A stretch of 64,000 nucleotides of DNA from positions 4,351,001-4,415,000 of the forward strand of contig NZ_LT629693.1 of NCBI RefSeq assembly GCF_900099825.1, written 5' to 3'. The number at the start of each line of letters is the position of its first letter. The first letter of the stretch is position 1. The notes beneath the pieces were generated by a model. That model was not told the origin of the DNA, did not search any database, and saw only the letters and a list, made by a program, of their open reading frames with translations. A program made the translations under genes and the position numbers. Source of the stretch: Bradyrhizobium ottawaense. GTDB taxonomy: Bacteria > Pseudomonadota > Alphaproteobacteria > Rhizobiales > Xanthobacteraceae. This document shows positions 29,386 to 38,603 of the stretch, in pieces.

Positions 29386-32300
29386 CTAATGCGCCTCGTC
29401 CCAATTGTTCGCCGCCCGCGCGTCTACCTGCAGCGGCACCGAGAGCAGCACCGCGGGGAACGGCGCGTCCTGCATGACGTGCTGCACCACCGGCAGCGTC
29501 GCCGCCACCTCCTTGTCGGGCACTTCGAAGATCAGTTCGTCGTGGACTTGCAACAGCATCTGCGCCGAGAGGTTCTTTTCGGCGAGCGCGTCTTCCATCC
29601 GGGTCATGGCGCGGCGGATGATGTCGGCCGCAGAGCCCTGCAATCGCGCGTTGATCGCGGCGCGCTCGTTGAAGGCGCGATGCGAGGCGTTGGAGGCCCT
29701 GATATCGGGGTAATGACATTTCCGCCCGAACAGCGTCTCAACGTAGCCGTTGGCGCGGCAGAAATCGCGCGTCGCATCCATGTAGGCGCGGATGCCCGGA
29801 AAGCGCTCGAAATACTTCTTGATGTAGGCGGAAGCTTCCTCGCGGGCGATGCCGAGCTGGTTGGCCAGACCGAACGCCGAGATGCCGTAGATGATGCCGA
29901 AATTGATCGCCTTGGCCCGGCGCCGCACCTCGCTCGGCATGTCCTTGATCGGCACGCCGAACATTTCGGACGCCGTCATGGCGTGAATGTCGAGCCCGTC
30001 GCGGAACGCCTGCTTCAGCACCGGGATGTCGGCGATCTCGGCCAGCAGCCGCAATTCGATTTGGGAATAATCCGCCGACACCAGCTTGTGGCCGGGCGTG
30101 GCGACAAAGGCGCGGCGGATCTTGCGGCCGTCCTCGGTACGAACAGGAATGTTCTGCAGGTTGGGCTCGTTGGACGAGAGGCGCCCCGTGGTGGTCGCCG
30201 CTAGCGCGTAGGTGGTGTGCACGCGATGGGTCTGCGGATGAACATATTCCGGCAGCGCATCGGTATAGGTCGATTTCAGTTTCGATACCTGCCGCCACTC
30301 CAGAATCTTCTTCGGGAATTCGTGGCCCTGCTCGGCGAGTTCGTCGAGCACCTGCGCCGAGGTCGACCATGCCCCGGTCTTGGTCTTGCTGCCGCCCGGC
30401 AATCCCATCTTGCCGAAGATGATGTCGCCGAGCTGCTTCGGACTGCCGACATTGATCGGCTCGCCCGCGATTTCCTGAATTTCAGCCTCGACCCGTGCCG
30501 CGGTCTGGGCGAATTCGCCCGACAGCCGCGACAAGACCTGTCGGTCGATCGAGATGCCGCGCCGCTCCATTCGCGCCAGCACGCTGACCAGTGGCCGCTC
30601 CAGCGTCTCGTAGACCACGTTCATGTGCTCGGCGACGAGGCGCGGCTTCAACAGCCGCGACAGCCGCCAGATCACGTCGGCGATCTCGGCCGAGTATTCG
30701 GTCGCTCTGTCGATCGCGACCTGATCGAAGCCGAGCTTGTTCTTGCCGCTGCCGACAAGATCGCCGTAGGCAATCATGGCATGGCCGAGCCAGCGTTCGG
30801 CCAGCGCATCGAGCGCATGCGAATTGCGCCCGGCATCGAGCGCGTAGGACATCAACTGGGCGTCGTCGAGGTCGCGCACGGTGATGCCGTGCTGTGCCAG
30901 CATCACGGCGTTGAACTTGATGTTGAAGCCGATCTTGAGAACCCCGGCCGACTCCAGCAGCGGCTTCAGCGCCGCCAGTGCATCGGCGGCCTTGATCTGG
31001 TCCGGCGCGAGGCCGGCGTCGAACAGGCCGGCACCGCCGCCGGACTGCTTGTGGGCCAGCGGTACGTAGCAGGCATCGTTCGGCCCCAGCGCCAGCGCGA
31101 TGCCGATGATGTCGGACTGCATCGGGTCGTCGGTATTCGCCTGGGCATCGATCGCAAATGTGCCGGCGTCCCAGGCTCTGATGATCCAGGCCTTGAGTTC
31201 GTCGAGGCTGCGGACGGTCTTGTACTTGGTCCGATCGACCGGCAGTTTACGCGCCGCCTCTGCGCGGGCGGCGGCAAGCGAAATCGGCGTGCCCTTGACG
31301 CTCGCGGCCTTGTCCTGCCTGTCGGCGCCGGGCTTGGCGGTAGCGGGCGGGCTCGCAAACAGGTCGCCGGTGGCGCCGCCGGCCTTGGCCGCGGCAGGCG
31401 AAGGCGAGGCGGCATTGGCGCCGCCGGCCTTGGCCGCGGCAGGCGAAGGCGAGGCGGCATTGGCGCCGCTCTTGCTGGCCGCATCCGCTTCCACATCGGA
31501 AGGGTCGATCTGCGAATAGTCGGCGACGCGGCGGGTCAGGGTGGAGAATTCCATCGCCTTGAGGAAGGCGATCAGCTTGCGCGCGTCAGGCTCGTGCACC
31601 GCGAGTTCGTCGAGCGGCACGTCGAGCGCGACCTTGTCGTCGAGCAGCACGAGTTTTCGCGAAATCCGCGCCTTCTCGGCGTTCTCGATCAGGGCTTCGC
31701 GGCGCTTCGGCTGCTTGATCTCGCCGGCGCGCTTCAGCAGCGTTTCGAGGTCGCCATATTCGACGATCAGTTGTGCCGCGGTCTTGATGCCGATACCGGG
31801 CACGCCGGGCACGTTGTCGGTGGAATCGCCGGCCAGCGCCTGCACCTCGACGACCTTCTCGGGCGGTACGCCGAACTTTTCGATCACCTCTGCGATGCCG
31901 ATGCGGCGGTCTTTCATGGTGTCGTACATGGTCACCTTGTCGGTGACGAGCTGCATCAGATCCTTGTCTGACGATACGATGATCGCGGTGGCGCCGCGTT
32001 CGCCGGCCTCGCGGGCGTAGGTCGCGATCAGGTCGTCGGCCTCGAAGCCGCCTTGTTCCAGGCAGGGCAGGTCGAAGGCGCGCACGGCGTCGCGGATCAA
32101 CCCGAATTGCGGGATCAGATCGTCCGGCGCCGGCGGCCGGTGCGCCTTGTAATCCGGATAAAGCTTGTTGCGGAAGGTGATCTCCGACTTGTCGAAAATG
32201 ATCGCCAGGTGGGTCGGCCGGTTATCCTCGGGCATGTCGCGCAACAGCTTCCACAGCATGTTGCAGAAGCCGAGCACGGCATTGACCTGCAGTCCGTCGG

Positions 32301-32439
32301 ATTTGCGGTTCAGCGGCGGCAGCGCGTGATAGGCGCGGAAAATGTAGGAGGAACCGTCGACCAGAAAGACATGGTCGCCCTTCTTGAGGGATTTGACGGC
32401 GTCGGGCTTTGCGGCGGCTTTGGGGGCTGTTTTCGGCAT
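29386..32439 (-). CDS. polA: DNA polymerase I, proofreading site degenerate
   Basis: 1017 residues. The order is the 5'-3' flap exonuclease domain (about 15-320, with FLVDGSSYIFRAYHAL and GIGIKTAAQLI), an Ala/Pro-rich linker with a 15-residue duplication (about 327-370), a 3'-5' exonuclease-like domain (about 410-600), and the family A polymerase domain with motifs A (SADYSQIELRLLAEI), B (RRRAKAINFGIIYG) and C (LQVHDELIFE). It fills gaps and removes RNA primers. Compared with E. coli Pol I, the exonuclease site has Asp431 kept, but Glu357, Asp424 and Asp501 are replaced by Gln433, Asn510 and Ile586, so proofreading is probably absent. The start is the ATG at 32439. Confidence 0.97.
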   Translation of the reverse strand: MPKTAPKAAAKPDAVKSLKKGDHVFLVDGSSYIFRAYHALPPLNRKSDGLQVNAVLGFCNMLWKLLRDMPEDNRPTHLAIIFDKSEITFRNKLYPDYKAHRPPAPDDLIPQFGLIRDAVRAFDLPCLEQGGFEADDLIATYAREAGERGATAIIVSSDKDLMQLVTDKVTMYDTMKDRRIGIAEVIEKFGVPPEKVVEVQALAGDSTDNVPGVPGIGIKTAAQLIVEYGDLETLLKRAGEIKQPKRREALIENAEKARISRKLVLLDDKVALDVPLDELAVHEPDARKLIAFLKAMEFSTLTRRVADYSQIDPSDVEADAASKSGANAASPSPAAAKAGGANAASPSPAAAKAGGATGDLFASPPATAKPGADRQDKAASVKGTPISLAAARAEAARKLPVDRTKYKTVRSLDELKAWIIRAWDAGTFAIDAQANTDDPMQSDIIGIALALGPNDACYVPLAHKQSGGGAGLFDAGLAPDQIKAADALAALKPLLESAGVLKIGFNIKFNAVMLAQHGITVRDLDDAQLMSYALDAGRNSHALDALAERWLGHAMIAYGDLVGSGKNKLGFDQVAIDRATEYSAEIADVIWRLSRLLKPRLVAEHMNVVYETLERPLVSVLARMERRGISIDRQVLSRLSGEFAQTAARVEAEIQEIAGEPINVGSPKQLGDIIFGKMGLPGGSKTKTGAWSTSAQVLDELAEQGHEFPKKILEWRQVSKLKSTYTDALPEYVHPQTHRVHTTYALAATTTGRLSSNEPNLQNIPVRTEDGRKIRRAFVATPGHKLVSADYSQIELRLLAEIADIPVLKQAFRDGLDIHAMTASEMFGVPIKDMPSEVRRRAKAINFGIIYGISAFGLANQLGIAREEASAYIKKYFERFPGIRAYMDATRDFCRANGYVETLFGRKCHYPDIRASNASHRAFNERAAINARLQGSAADIIRRAMTRMEDALAEKNLSAQMLLQVHDELIFEVPDKEVAATLPVVQHVMQDAPFPAVLLSVPLQVDARAANNWDEAH
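31371..31460. repeat. Direct 45-bp repeat in the polA linker
   Basis: Two exact tandem 45-bp units (31371-31415 and 31416-31460) with the first bases of a third encode NAASPSPAAAKAGGA twice. They lie in frame in the low-complexity linker between the exonuclease domains, so copy number could vary without loss of function. Confidence 0.95.
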
Positions 32440-32540
32440 GGCCGAAATTTAGGGATTTTTGCGCGGGATTGACAGCCTTGGGGACGGGTTTTTGCGTCCA
32501 ATACACACCGTCATCGTCAGCGAACGCGGCTTGGGGAAAC

Positions 32541-33623
32541 CTACTCCGCCGCTTGCAGCGCCGGTTCCGGCTTTTTCGGCGCGATCCAGAATGCGTCGGG
32601 ACGCTCGAACAGGAAGTTGGCGTGCAGTGCCAGTGCCAGCCGCCAGATCGCCAGTGCGCCGGCGACGCCTGCGATAGTCACGATCAGCGAGACCGTGCCG
32701 ATGTCGCCGATCAGCCCGCTGCGCAGCAGCAGCGTGCGGGTCGCCGCCATCGGCAGGAAGAAGGCGAGATAGATGACGATGGAATGTTCGCCGCAATAGC
32801 GCAGGAAGTTGAGCCGGTGCGCCCGCGCCAGCAGCGTGCCGATCACGATGATGGCGCAGGCTCCCGCAAACCCGAGCGCCAGCGAAACGAGGGGCCACTC
32901 GCTGATATCAGATGCGACCAGACCGCCATTGACGAGCGCCCACAGCGCCAGCCCTGCGAGAGCGAGCGCAGGCCGCGCCCGCGCCCGGTCCGACAGCGCG
33001 AACACGTAAGCGGCAGCCCAATAGCCGGAATAGAAATAGACGAAGCGCGCGCAGAATTCGTCGACCACGGTCCAGCCGGTGGCGATATGCGCCGTCTCGA
33101 GTGCCGCTGCCACGAGCCAGATCGCCAGCGGCGGGATTCGGCGTGACAGTTTCGTGACGACGAAGAAGATCGGCAGCAGATAAATGAACCACAAGGTGCC
33201 GAACGGCTCGATAAAGGATTCCAGATACAGGTAGCCGACATGATGCCAGCTGGTTTCGGCGGCAAACGATGGCGCCTTGAAGCCGAACTGGATCGTCACC
33301 CACAGCAGGTAGAAATAGGCGAAGTGGACGACCTTGCGGTCGAGATAGGTGCGCCAGTCGCGGTCGATCACGACGGAGAGGAAAAGCCCTGAAATCAGGA
33401 AGAAATCCGGCATCCGGAACGGTTTGGCGAACATCACGAACAGGTGCATGAAACCGGTCTGGCCGGCCGCGGCCTCCACGCCCAGCACCGAATGCATCAT
33501 CACGACCATGACGATGCATACGCCCTTGGCATAGTCGACCCAATCGACACGGACGGGCCGCGCGGCTGCCCCCGCAAATGCGGGACGCTCTGACATAGCG
33601 GATGTGCCGTTTATGGTCATCAA
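32541..33623 (-). CDS. Acyltransferase family 3 membrane protein
   Basis: About 350-360 residues with ten or so membrane helices and the Acyl_transf_3 signature: VDWVDYAKGVCIVMVVMMHSV near the N-terminus, with the catalytic His in MMHS, then RMPDFFLISGLFLS. Such enzymes O-acetylate or succinylate envelope polysaccharides and lipids; the acceptor is unknown. Candidate starts are 33623, 33620 and 33596 (MSERPAF); the last gives the most usual N-terminus. It is divergent from ugd with a 277-bp shared region, and both may serve surface polysaccharide. Confidence 0.88.
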   Translation of the reverse strand: MMTINGTSAMSERPAFAGAAARPVRVDWVDYAKGVCIVMVVMMHSVLGVEAAAGQTGFMHLFVMFAKPFRMPDFFLISGLFLSVVIDRDWRTYLDRKVVHFAYFYLLWVTIQFGFKAPSFAAETSWHHVGYLYLESFIEPFGTLWFIYLLPIFFVVTKLSRRIPPLAIWLVAAALETAHIATGWTVVDEFCARFVYFYSGYWAAAYVFALSDRARARPALALAGLALWALVNGGLVASDISEWPLVSLALGFAGACAIIVIGTLLARAHRLNFLRYCGEHSIVIYLAFFLPMAATRTLLLRSGLIGDIGTVSLIVTIAGVAGALAIWRLALALHANFLFERPDAFWIAPKKPEPALQAAE

Positions 33624-33900
33624 TGCCTCTTTTCGGCGCGGTAAACCGGCATCATCTGCCTGATCGGTTTCTTTCTCCTTTATTCATACGAATGACATGC
33701 CGGTTCGGCGGCTTTTCCGGATTCCCCTTTGCCCGCAAATGTTTTAAGAGGCGACGCAAAGCTGAACGGGCGTTAACCACCACAGAGCGTTTTCGAGCGA
33801 AATCGATGCCGGCTCGGGTAAAGAAAACGCTTCAAACAAGGGCTGAAGACCAAGGTTCTGATCTGGTCAGACCGGTCCGGCCCTGGAAGCAGGTTCTTCG

Positions 33901-35220
33901 ATGCGCATTGCCATGATTGGGACGGGCTATGTGGGGCTGGTATCCGGCGCCTGCTTTGCCGATTTCGGCCACCAGGTAACCTGCGTGGACAAGGATGCCG
34001 GCAAGATCGCTGCATTGCTCAGAGGCGAGATCCCGATTTTCGAACCCGGCCTCGATGACTTGGTGGCGTCCAACGTCAAGGCCAAGCGGCTCGACTTCAC
34101 CACCGACCTGACCGGGCCGGTCGCGGAAGCCGATGCGGTGTTCATCGCGGTCGGTACGCCGTCGCGGCGCGGCGATGGTCACGCCGACCTCACTTACGTG
34201 CACAGCGCCGCCCGCGAGATCGCCGCCGCATTGTCCGGCTTTACCGTGGTCGTCACCAAATCGACCGTGCCGGTCGGCACCGGCGACGAAGTCGAGCGGC
34301 TAATCCGCGAAACCAATCCCTCGGCCGACGTCGCGGTCGCCTCCAATCCGGAGTTCCTGCGCGAGGGTGCTGCGATCCGCGATTTCAAGTTTCCGGATCG
34401 CATCGTGGTCGGCACCTCGGACGAGCGCGCCCGCAAGGTGATGGGCGACATCTACCGGCCGCTGTCGCTGAACCAGGCGCCGCTGATGTTCACCGCGCGG
34501 CGGACCGCGGAGCTGATCAAATACGCGGCCAACGCATTTCTCGCCACCAAGATCACCTTCATCAACGAGATCGCCGATCTCTCCGAAAAGGTCGGCGCCA
34601 ACGTACAGGAAGTCGCGCGCGGCATCGGGCTCGACAACCGCATCGGCTCGAAGTTCCTGCACGCCGGACCGGGTTTTGGCGGCTCCTGCTTTCCGAAGGA
34701 TACCCGGGCGCTGGTCAAGATCGCGCTCGATCACGATGTGCAGTTGCGGATCGTCGAGGCCGTGCTCGGCGTCAACGACAACCGCAAGCGCGCGATGGCG
34801 CGCAAGGTCGCCAACGCGGTGGGCGGCAATCTGCGCGGCAAGACCGTCGCGGTGCTCGGTCTGACCTTCAAGCCGGATACCGACGACATGCGCGAGGCGC
34901 CGTCGATTCCGCTGGTCACCGGGCTGCTCGACATGGGGGCCAAGGTGCGCGCCCACGATCCGGTCGGCATGGAACAGGCGCGCAAGGAACTGCCCGATAT
35001 CGAATATTGCGAGGACCCCTATGAGTGCGTGCGCGGCGCCGACGCGCTGGTGATCGTCACCGAGTGGGTGCAGTTTCGCGCGCTCGACCTCGACCGGATC
35101 AAGAGCGCGATGGCGCAGCCCGTCGTGGTCGACCTGCGCAACATCTACCGCGCCGACGACATGGCGGCCCACGGCTTCGTCTACGAGAGCATCGGGCGGG
35201 GCGTCGAGCCGGGACTGTAG
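33901..35220 (+). CDS. ugd: UDP-glucose 6-dehydrogenase
   Basis: 439 residues, usual length. It oxidises UDP-glucose to UDP-glucuronate with two NAD+, for exopolysaccharide and envelope glycans. The NAD-binding motif GTGYVG is at residues 7-12, the catalytic cysteine is Cys263 in GGSCFPKDTRAL, and the GLTFKPDTDDMREAPS hinge of the C-terminal domain is present. The start is the ATG at 33901. The 277-bp upstream region contains no other gene. Confidence 0.96.
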   Translation: MRIAMIGTGYVGLVSGACFADFGHQVTCVDKDAGKIAALLRGEIPIFEPGLDDLVASNVKAKRLDFTTDLTGPVAEADAVFIAVGTPSRRGDGHADLTYVHSAAREIAAALSGFTVVVTKSTVPVGTGDEVERLIRETNPSADVAVASNPEFLREGAAIRDFKFPDRIVVGTSDERARKVMGDIYRPLSLNQAPLMFTARRTAELIKYAANAFLATKITFINEIADLSEKVGANVQEVARGIGLDNRIGSKFLHAGPGFGGSCFPKDTRALVKIALDHDVQLRIVEAVLGVNDNRKRAMARKVANAVGGNLRGKTVAVLGLTFKPDTDDMREAPSIPLVTGLLDMGAKVRAHDPVGMEQARKELPDIEYCEDPYECVRGADALVIVTEWVQFRALDLDRIKSAMAQPVVVDLRNIYRADDMAAHGFVYESIGRGVEPGL

Positions 35221-35233
35221 CCGCAACCACGGT

Positions 35234-35350
35234 TGTCATACCCCGCGCATGCGGGGTATCCAGTACCCCCGGTCTTCGTAATCGGGGATGCCTGCGTTTA
35301 CTGGATCACCCGCTCCCGTGCGCAATTGCGCGCAAGGCGGGTGATGACGG
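35234..35350. repeat. Intergenic palindrome, family B (GTCATACCCCGC type)
   Basis: TGTCATACCCCGCGCATGCG at one end, GGCGGGTGATGACGG at the other, and an inner CCAGTA/TACTGG pairing. The segment GTGCGCAATTGCGCGCAAGG is shared with the element at 41978-42096. It ends 10 bp before the hrpB start. Confidence 0.85.
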
Positions 35351-35360
35351 GTCAGAGAAC

Positions 35361-37838
35361 TTGCCTCGCACTTTCGATACGCCGCTTCCGATCGACGTCG
35401 TGCTCGATGAGCTCGCGTACACGCTGGCCGGCCATAACGCCGCGGTGCTGGTGGCGCCGCCGGGCGCCGGCAAGACTACGCGAGTGCCGCTGGCGCTGCT
35501 CGACGCGCCCTGGCTGAAGGGCAAGAAGATCATCATGCTGGAGCCGCGCCGGATTGCGGCGCGCGCCAGTGCCGAACGCATGGCGAAGACACTCGGCGAG
35601 CGCGCCGGCGAGACGGTGGGCTATCGCGTTCGCTTCGGCTCGAAGATTTCGCGCGCGACCCGGATCGAGGTCGTGACCGAGGGTATCTTCTCGCGGCAAA
35701 TTCTCGATGACCCCGAACTCAACGGCGTTGCCGCCGTGCTGTTCGACGAATTTCACGAGCGCTCGCTCGATGCCGATCTGGGCCTGGCGCTGGCGCGCGA
35801 CGCCCAGACCGGCTTGCGCGAGGATTTGCGCATTCTGGTGATGTCGGCGACGCTCGACGGCGCGCGGGTCGCCAAGTTGCTCGGCGATGCGCCGGTCGTC
35901 GCCAGCGAGGGCCGCGCCTTTCCGGTCGAGACGCGCTATCTCGGCCGCAAGCCCGATGCGCCGCTGGAGCGGCAGATGGCGGATGCCATTGCGTCAGCGC
36001 TGCGTGCCGATCCCGGCTCGGTGCTGGCCTTCCTGCCAGGCGCCGCCGAAATCCGCCGCACCCAGAATTTCCTCAGCGAACGCGTTCACGACGCCAGCAT
36101 CGAGATCGTGCCGCTGTTCGGTGCGCTCGATGCCGCCGTGCAGGATCGCGCCATCGCGCCGGCGCCAAAGGGCCAACGCAAGGTGGTGCTGGCGACATCC
36201 ATTGCCGAGACCTCGCTGACCATCGAAGGCGTCCGCATCGTCGTCGATTCCGGCATGGCGCGGGTGCCGCGCTACGAGCCGGACATCGGCCTGACGCGGC
36301 TGGAAACCGTGCGGGCCTCGCGCGCCGCGGTCGATCAGCGCCGTGGCCGCGCCGGCCGCACCGAACCCGGGGTGTGTTACCGGCTGTGGGACGAGCCGCA
36401 GACCGCCTCGCTGGCGGCCTACACCCAACCCGAAATTCTTTCCGCCGACCTGTCCTCGCTGGTGCTCGATCTCGCGCAATGGGGCGTCAGCGACCCGACG
36501 ACGCTGGCGTTTCTCGACCCACCGCCGGCGCCGGCACTGAAGGAAGCGAACAGCCTGCTCAGCGAGCTCGGCGCGCTCGACGGCGATGGCCGGATCACCG
36601 CGGAGGGGCAAAGCCTGCGCGCGCTGGCGCTGCCGCCGCGGCTGGCGCGCATGATCGTGGATTCGCACCGGCTCGGCGCCGGCGAGGAGGCGGCCTCGAT
36701 CGCCGCCATCCTGACCGAACGCGGCCTCGGCGGCGACAGCGTCGATCTCGATGTCCGGCTCGATCAGTTTCGCCGCGACCGTTCGCAGCGCGCCTCCAGC
36801 GCACGGAGTCTCGCGCAGCGCTGGGCCTCGCAGGTAGCCTCAACCGAGGGAGCGCCCGCCGAAGACACTGCGCCACCCACCGGCATCATGCTGGCGTTTG
36901 CCTTTCCCGACCGGGTCGCGCGCAACCGCGGCAACGGCAGCTTCGTGCTTGCCAACGGCCGCGGCGCCGCGGTCGAGCAGACCTCGTCGCTGGCGCGCGC
37001 GCCCTATATCGCGGTCGGCGAACTCACAGGCACGGCGGCGCAGGGGCGAATTCTACTGGCGGCGTCGATCACGCAAGCCGATATCGAGCTGCGCTTCGCC
37101 GGCCAGATCGAAAACGCCGAAGAAGTTTCGTTCGATCGTGCGGCGATGGCGCTGCGCGCGCGCCGCAAAAAGACGCTGCACGCGATCACGTTGTCGGAAG
37201 CGCCGATGGCGCTGTCGCCGTCGGCGGAAACGGCGCGCATTTTTGCCGCCGGACTGATCGGCGCAGGATTCGACAAATTGCCATGGTCGAAATCGCTGCA
37301 ACAATGGCGCGACCGCGTCACCTTCCTGCGCAAGGCGGAAGGCGATAGCTGGCCCGATCTGTCGGATGCGGCGCTGGCGGCCGAATCCGAGAACTGGCTG
37401 GTGCCTGTTCTCTACGACAAGATTTCGCTGAAAGAGGTTTCGGCCGGCGATCTCTCGGATGCGCTGATGGGGCTGTTGCCGTGGGAGCTGCGCGCCCGGC
37501 TGGAGCGCGAAGCGCCGACGCACTTCGAAGCGCCGACCGGCACCATGCTGGCGATCGACTACGAGGCCGAGCAGGGGCCGACGATTGCGGTCCGGTTGCA
37601 GGAACTGTTCGGGCTCAACACCCACCCCTCGATCGCCAAGGGCGCGATGCCGCTGGTGCTGGAACTGCTGTCGCCGGCGCAGCGGCCGGTCCAGGTGACG
37701 CGCGATCTGCCGGGTTTCTGGCGCGGCAGCTACGCCGCCGTTCGCTCCGATTTGCGCGGCCGCTATCCCCGGCACCCCTGGCCGGAAGACCCCGCCAGCG
37801 CGCTGCCGACCCGGCGGGTCAAGCCGCGGGGGACGTAA
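35361..37838 (+). CDS. hrpB: ATP-dependent helicase HrpB
   Basis: 825 residues. A DEAH-box RNA helicase family member with Walker A APPGAGKTTR (32-41), the motif II variant DEFHERS (129-135), SAT in motif III, the helicase C-terminal domain with QRRGRAGRTEPG (motif VI), and the HrpB-specific C-terminal region. The cellular role of HrpB is poorly known. The frame is open back into ugd, but the first credible start is a TTG at 35361 (MPRTFDTPLPIDVV), since no ATG or GTG lies in frame after the ugd stop. A dispersed repeat lies just before this start, so no normal ribosome binding site is seen. Confidence 0.93.
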   Translation: MPRTFDTPLPIDVVLDELAYTLAGHNAAVLVAPPGAGKTTRVPLALLDAPWLKGKKIIMLEPRRIAARASAERMAKTLGERAGETVGYRVRFGSKISRATRIEVVTEGIFSRQILDDPELNGVAAVLFDEFHERSLDADLGLALARDAQTGLREDLRILVMSATLDGARVAKLLGDAPVVASEGRAFPVETRYLGRKPDAPLERQMADAIASALRADPGSVLAFLPGAAEIRRTQNFLSERVHDASIEIVPLFGALDAAVQDRAIAPAPKGQRKVVLATSIAETSLTIEGVRIVVDSGMARVPRYEPDIGLTRLETVRASRAAVDQRRGRAGRTEPGVCYRLWDEPQTASLAAYTQPEILSADLSSLVLDLAQWGVSDPTTLAFLDPPPAPALKEANSLLSELGALDGDGRITAEGQSLRALALPPRLARMIVDSHRLGAGEEAASIAAILTERGLGGDSVDLDVRLDQFRRDRSQRASSARSLAQRWASQVASTEGAPAEDTAPPTGIMLAFAFPDRVARNRGNGSFVLANGRGAAVEQTSSLARAPYIAVGELTGTAAQGRILLAASITQADIELRFAGQIENAEEVSFDRAAMALRARRKKTLHAITLSEAPMALSPSAETARIFAAGLIGAGFDKLPWSKSLQQWRDRVTFLRKAEGDSWPDLSDAALAAESENWLVPVLYDKISLKEVSAGDLSDALMGLLPWELRARLEREAPTHFEAPTGTMLAIDYEAEQGPTIAVRLQELFGLNTHPSIAKGAMPLVLELLSPAQRPVQVTRDLPGFWRGSYAAVRSDLRGRYPRHPWPEDPASALPTRRVKPRGT

Positions 37839-37965
37839 TCCGCGCTCGCCGTTAACACTTCACTCATCCTTTTCGCTGAAATGACGGCCCTGGCCGTCTC
37901 CGTTAGTCGCGGCTTGGCGGCTGCCGTGGTGTTATTGGCCGCCCCGGAAACGAGTGTGTGGCGTC

Positions 37966-38481
37966 ATGCGTAACCTGATGATTTTTGCCGCCATCCTGGT
38001 CGGCCTCGGCACCTTCATGGCGCAGATGGCGGACAAGATGTCGCCGGCGGCGGCTTCCGCGACCACAGCGCCGCGAAAGGCTTCGGTTGAGACGGAAGCG
38101 CCAGCCTCCAGCCGCACCTTGAGCATTGCGCGCGACGCCCGCGGCCATTTCCAGACCGACGGCCGGATAGACGGTCAGCGCATCGACTTCATGGTCGACA
38201 CCGGCGCCTCGGTGATTGCGCTGAACGAGAAGTCCGCGGCGCGGTTCGGCCTGCGCCCGGCCCGCGGCGACTACAATGCGACCGTCAGCACCGCCAATGG
38301 CACCATCAAGGCGGCGCGCACCCGGCTCGCCATGGTCGAAATCGGCGGCCTCATTGTCCGCGACGTCGATGCCATGGTGCTGCCCGACTCAGCGCTGTCG
38401 GAAAACCTGCTCGGCCTGTCGTTCCTGTCGAAGCTGAAGCGCTTCGTATACGCCAACGGCAAGATGGTGCTGGAGCAGTAA
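37966..38481 (+). CDS. Membrane-anchored retropepsin-like aspartic protease (TIGR02281 type)
   Basis: 171 residues: an N-terminal hydrophobic anchor (about 3-20), a spacer, and a single clan AA aspartic protease domain with the catalytic triad DTGA at 78-81 (DFMVDTGASVIAL) and the late hydrophobic-Gly motif ENLLGLSFLSKL. As with related one-domain enzymes it should work as a dimer, probably on the periplasmic side. The substrate is unknown. The start is the ATG at 37966. Confidence 0.88.
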   Translation: MRNLMIFAAILVGLGTFMAQMADKMSPAAASATTAPRKASVETEAPASSRTLSIARDARGHFQTDGRIDGQRIDFMVDTGASVIALNEKSAARFGLRPARGDYNATVSTANGTIKAARTRLAMVEIGGLIVRDVDAMVLPDSALSENLLGLSFLSKLKRFVYANGKMVLEQ

Positions 38482-38603
38482 GGTTTCCCGGTTACCAAAC
38501 CGCCGCAATTAACCGTCACAAGGCGCCGATCCCGCCTATCGCGGCGCGCATGCATCCGCTAAGGCTGCGGAGTTCCTTTTCATTTTGAAGACAAGGCGAT
38601 CTG

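Noticed and set aside
31371..31460. CRISPR-like direct repeat
   Set aside because: The two units abut without spacers and lie in frame inside polA.
35025..35360. Upstream extension of hrpB overlapping ugd
   Set aside because: It translates ugd in another frame and then a palindromic repeat; no homology to helicases before 35361.
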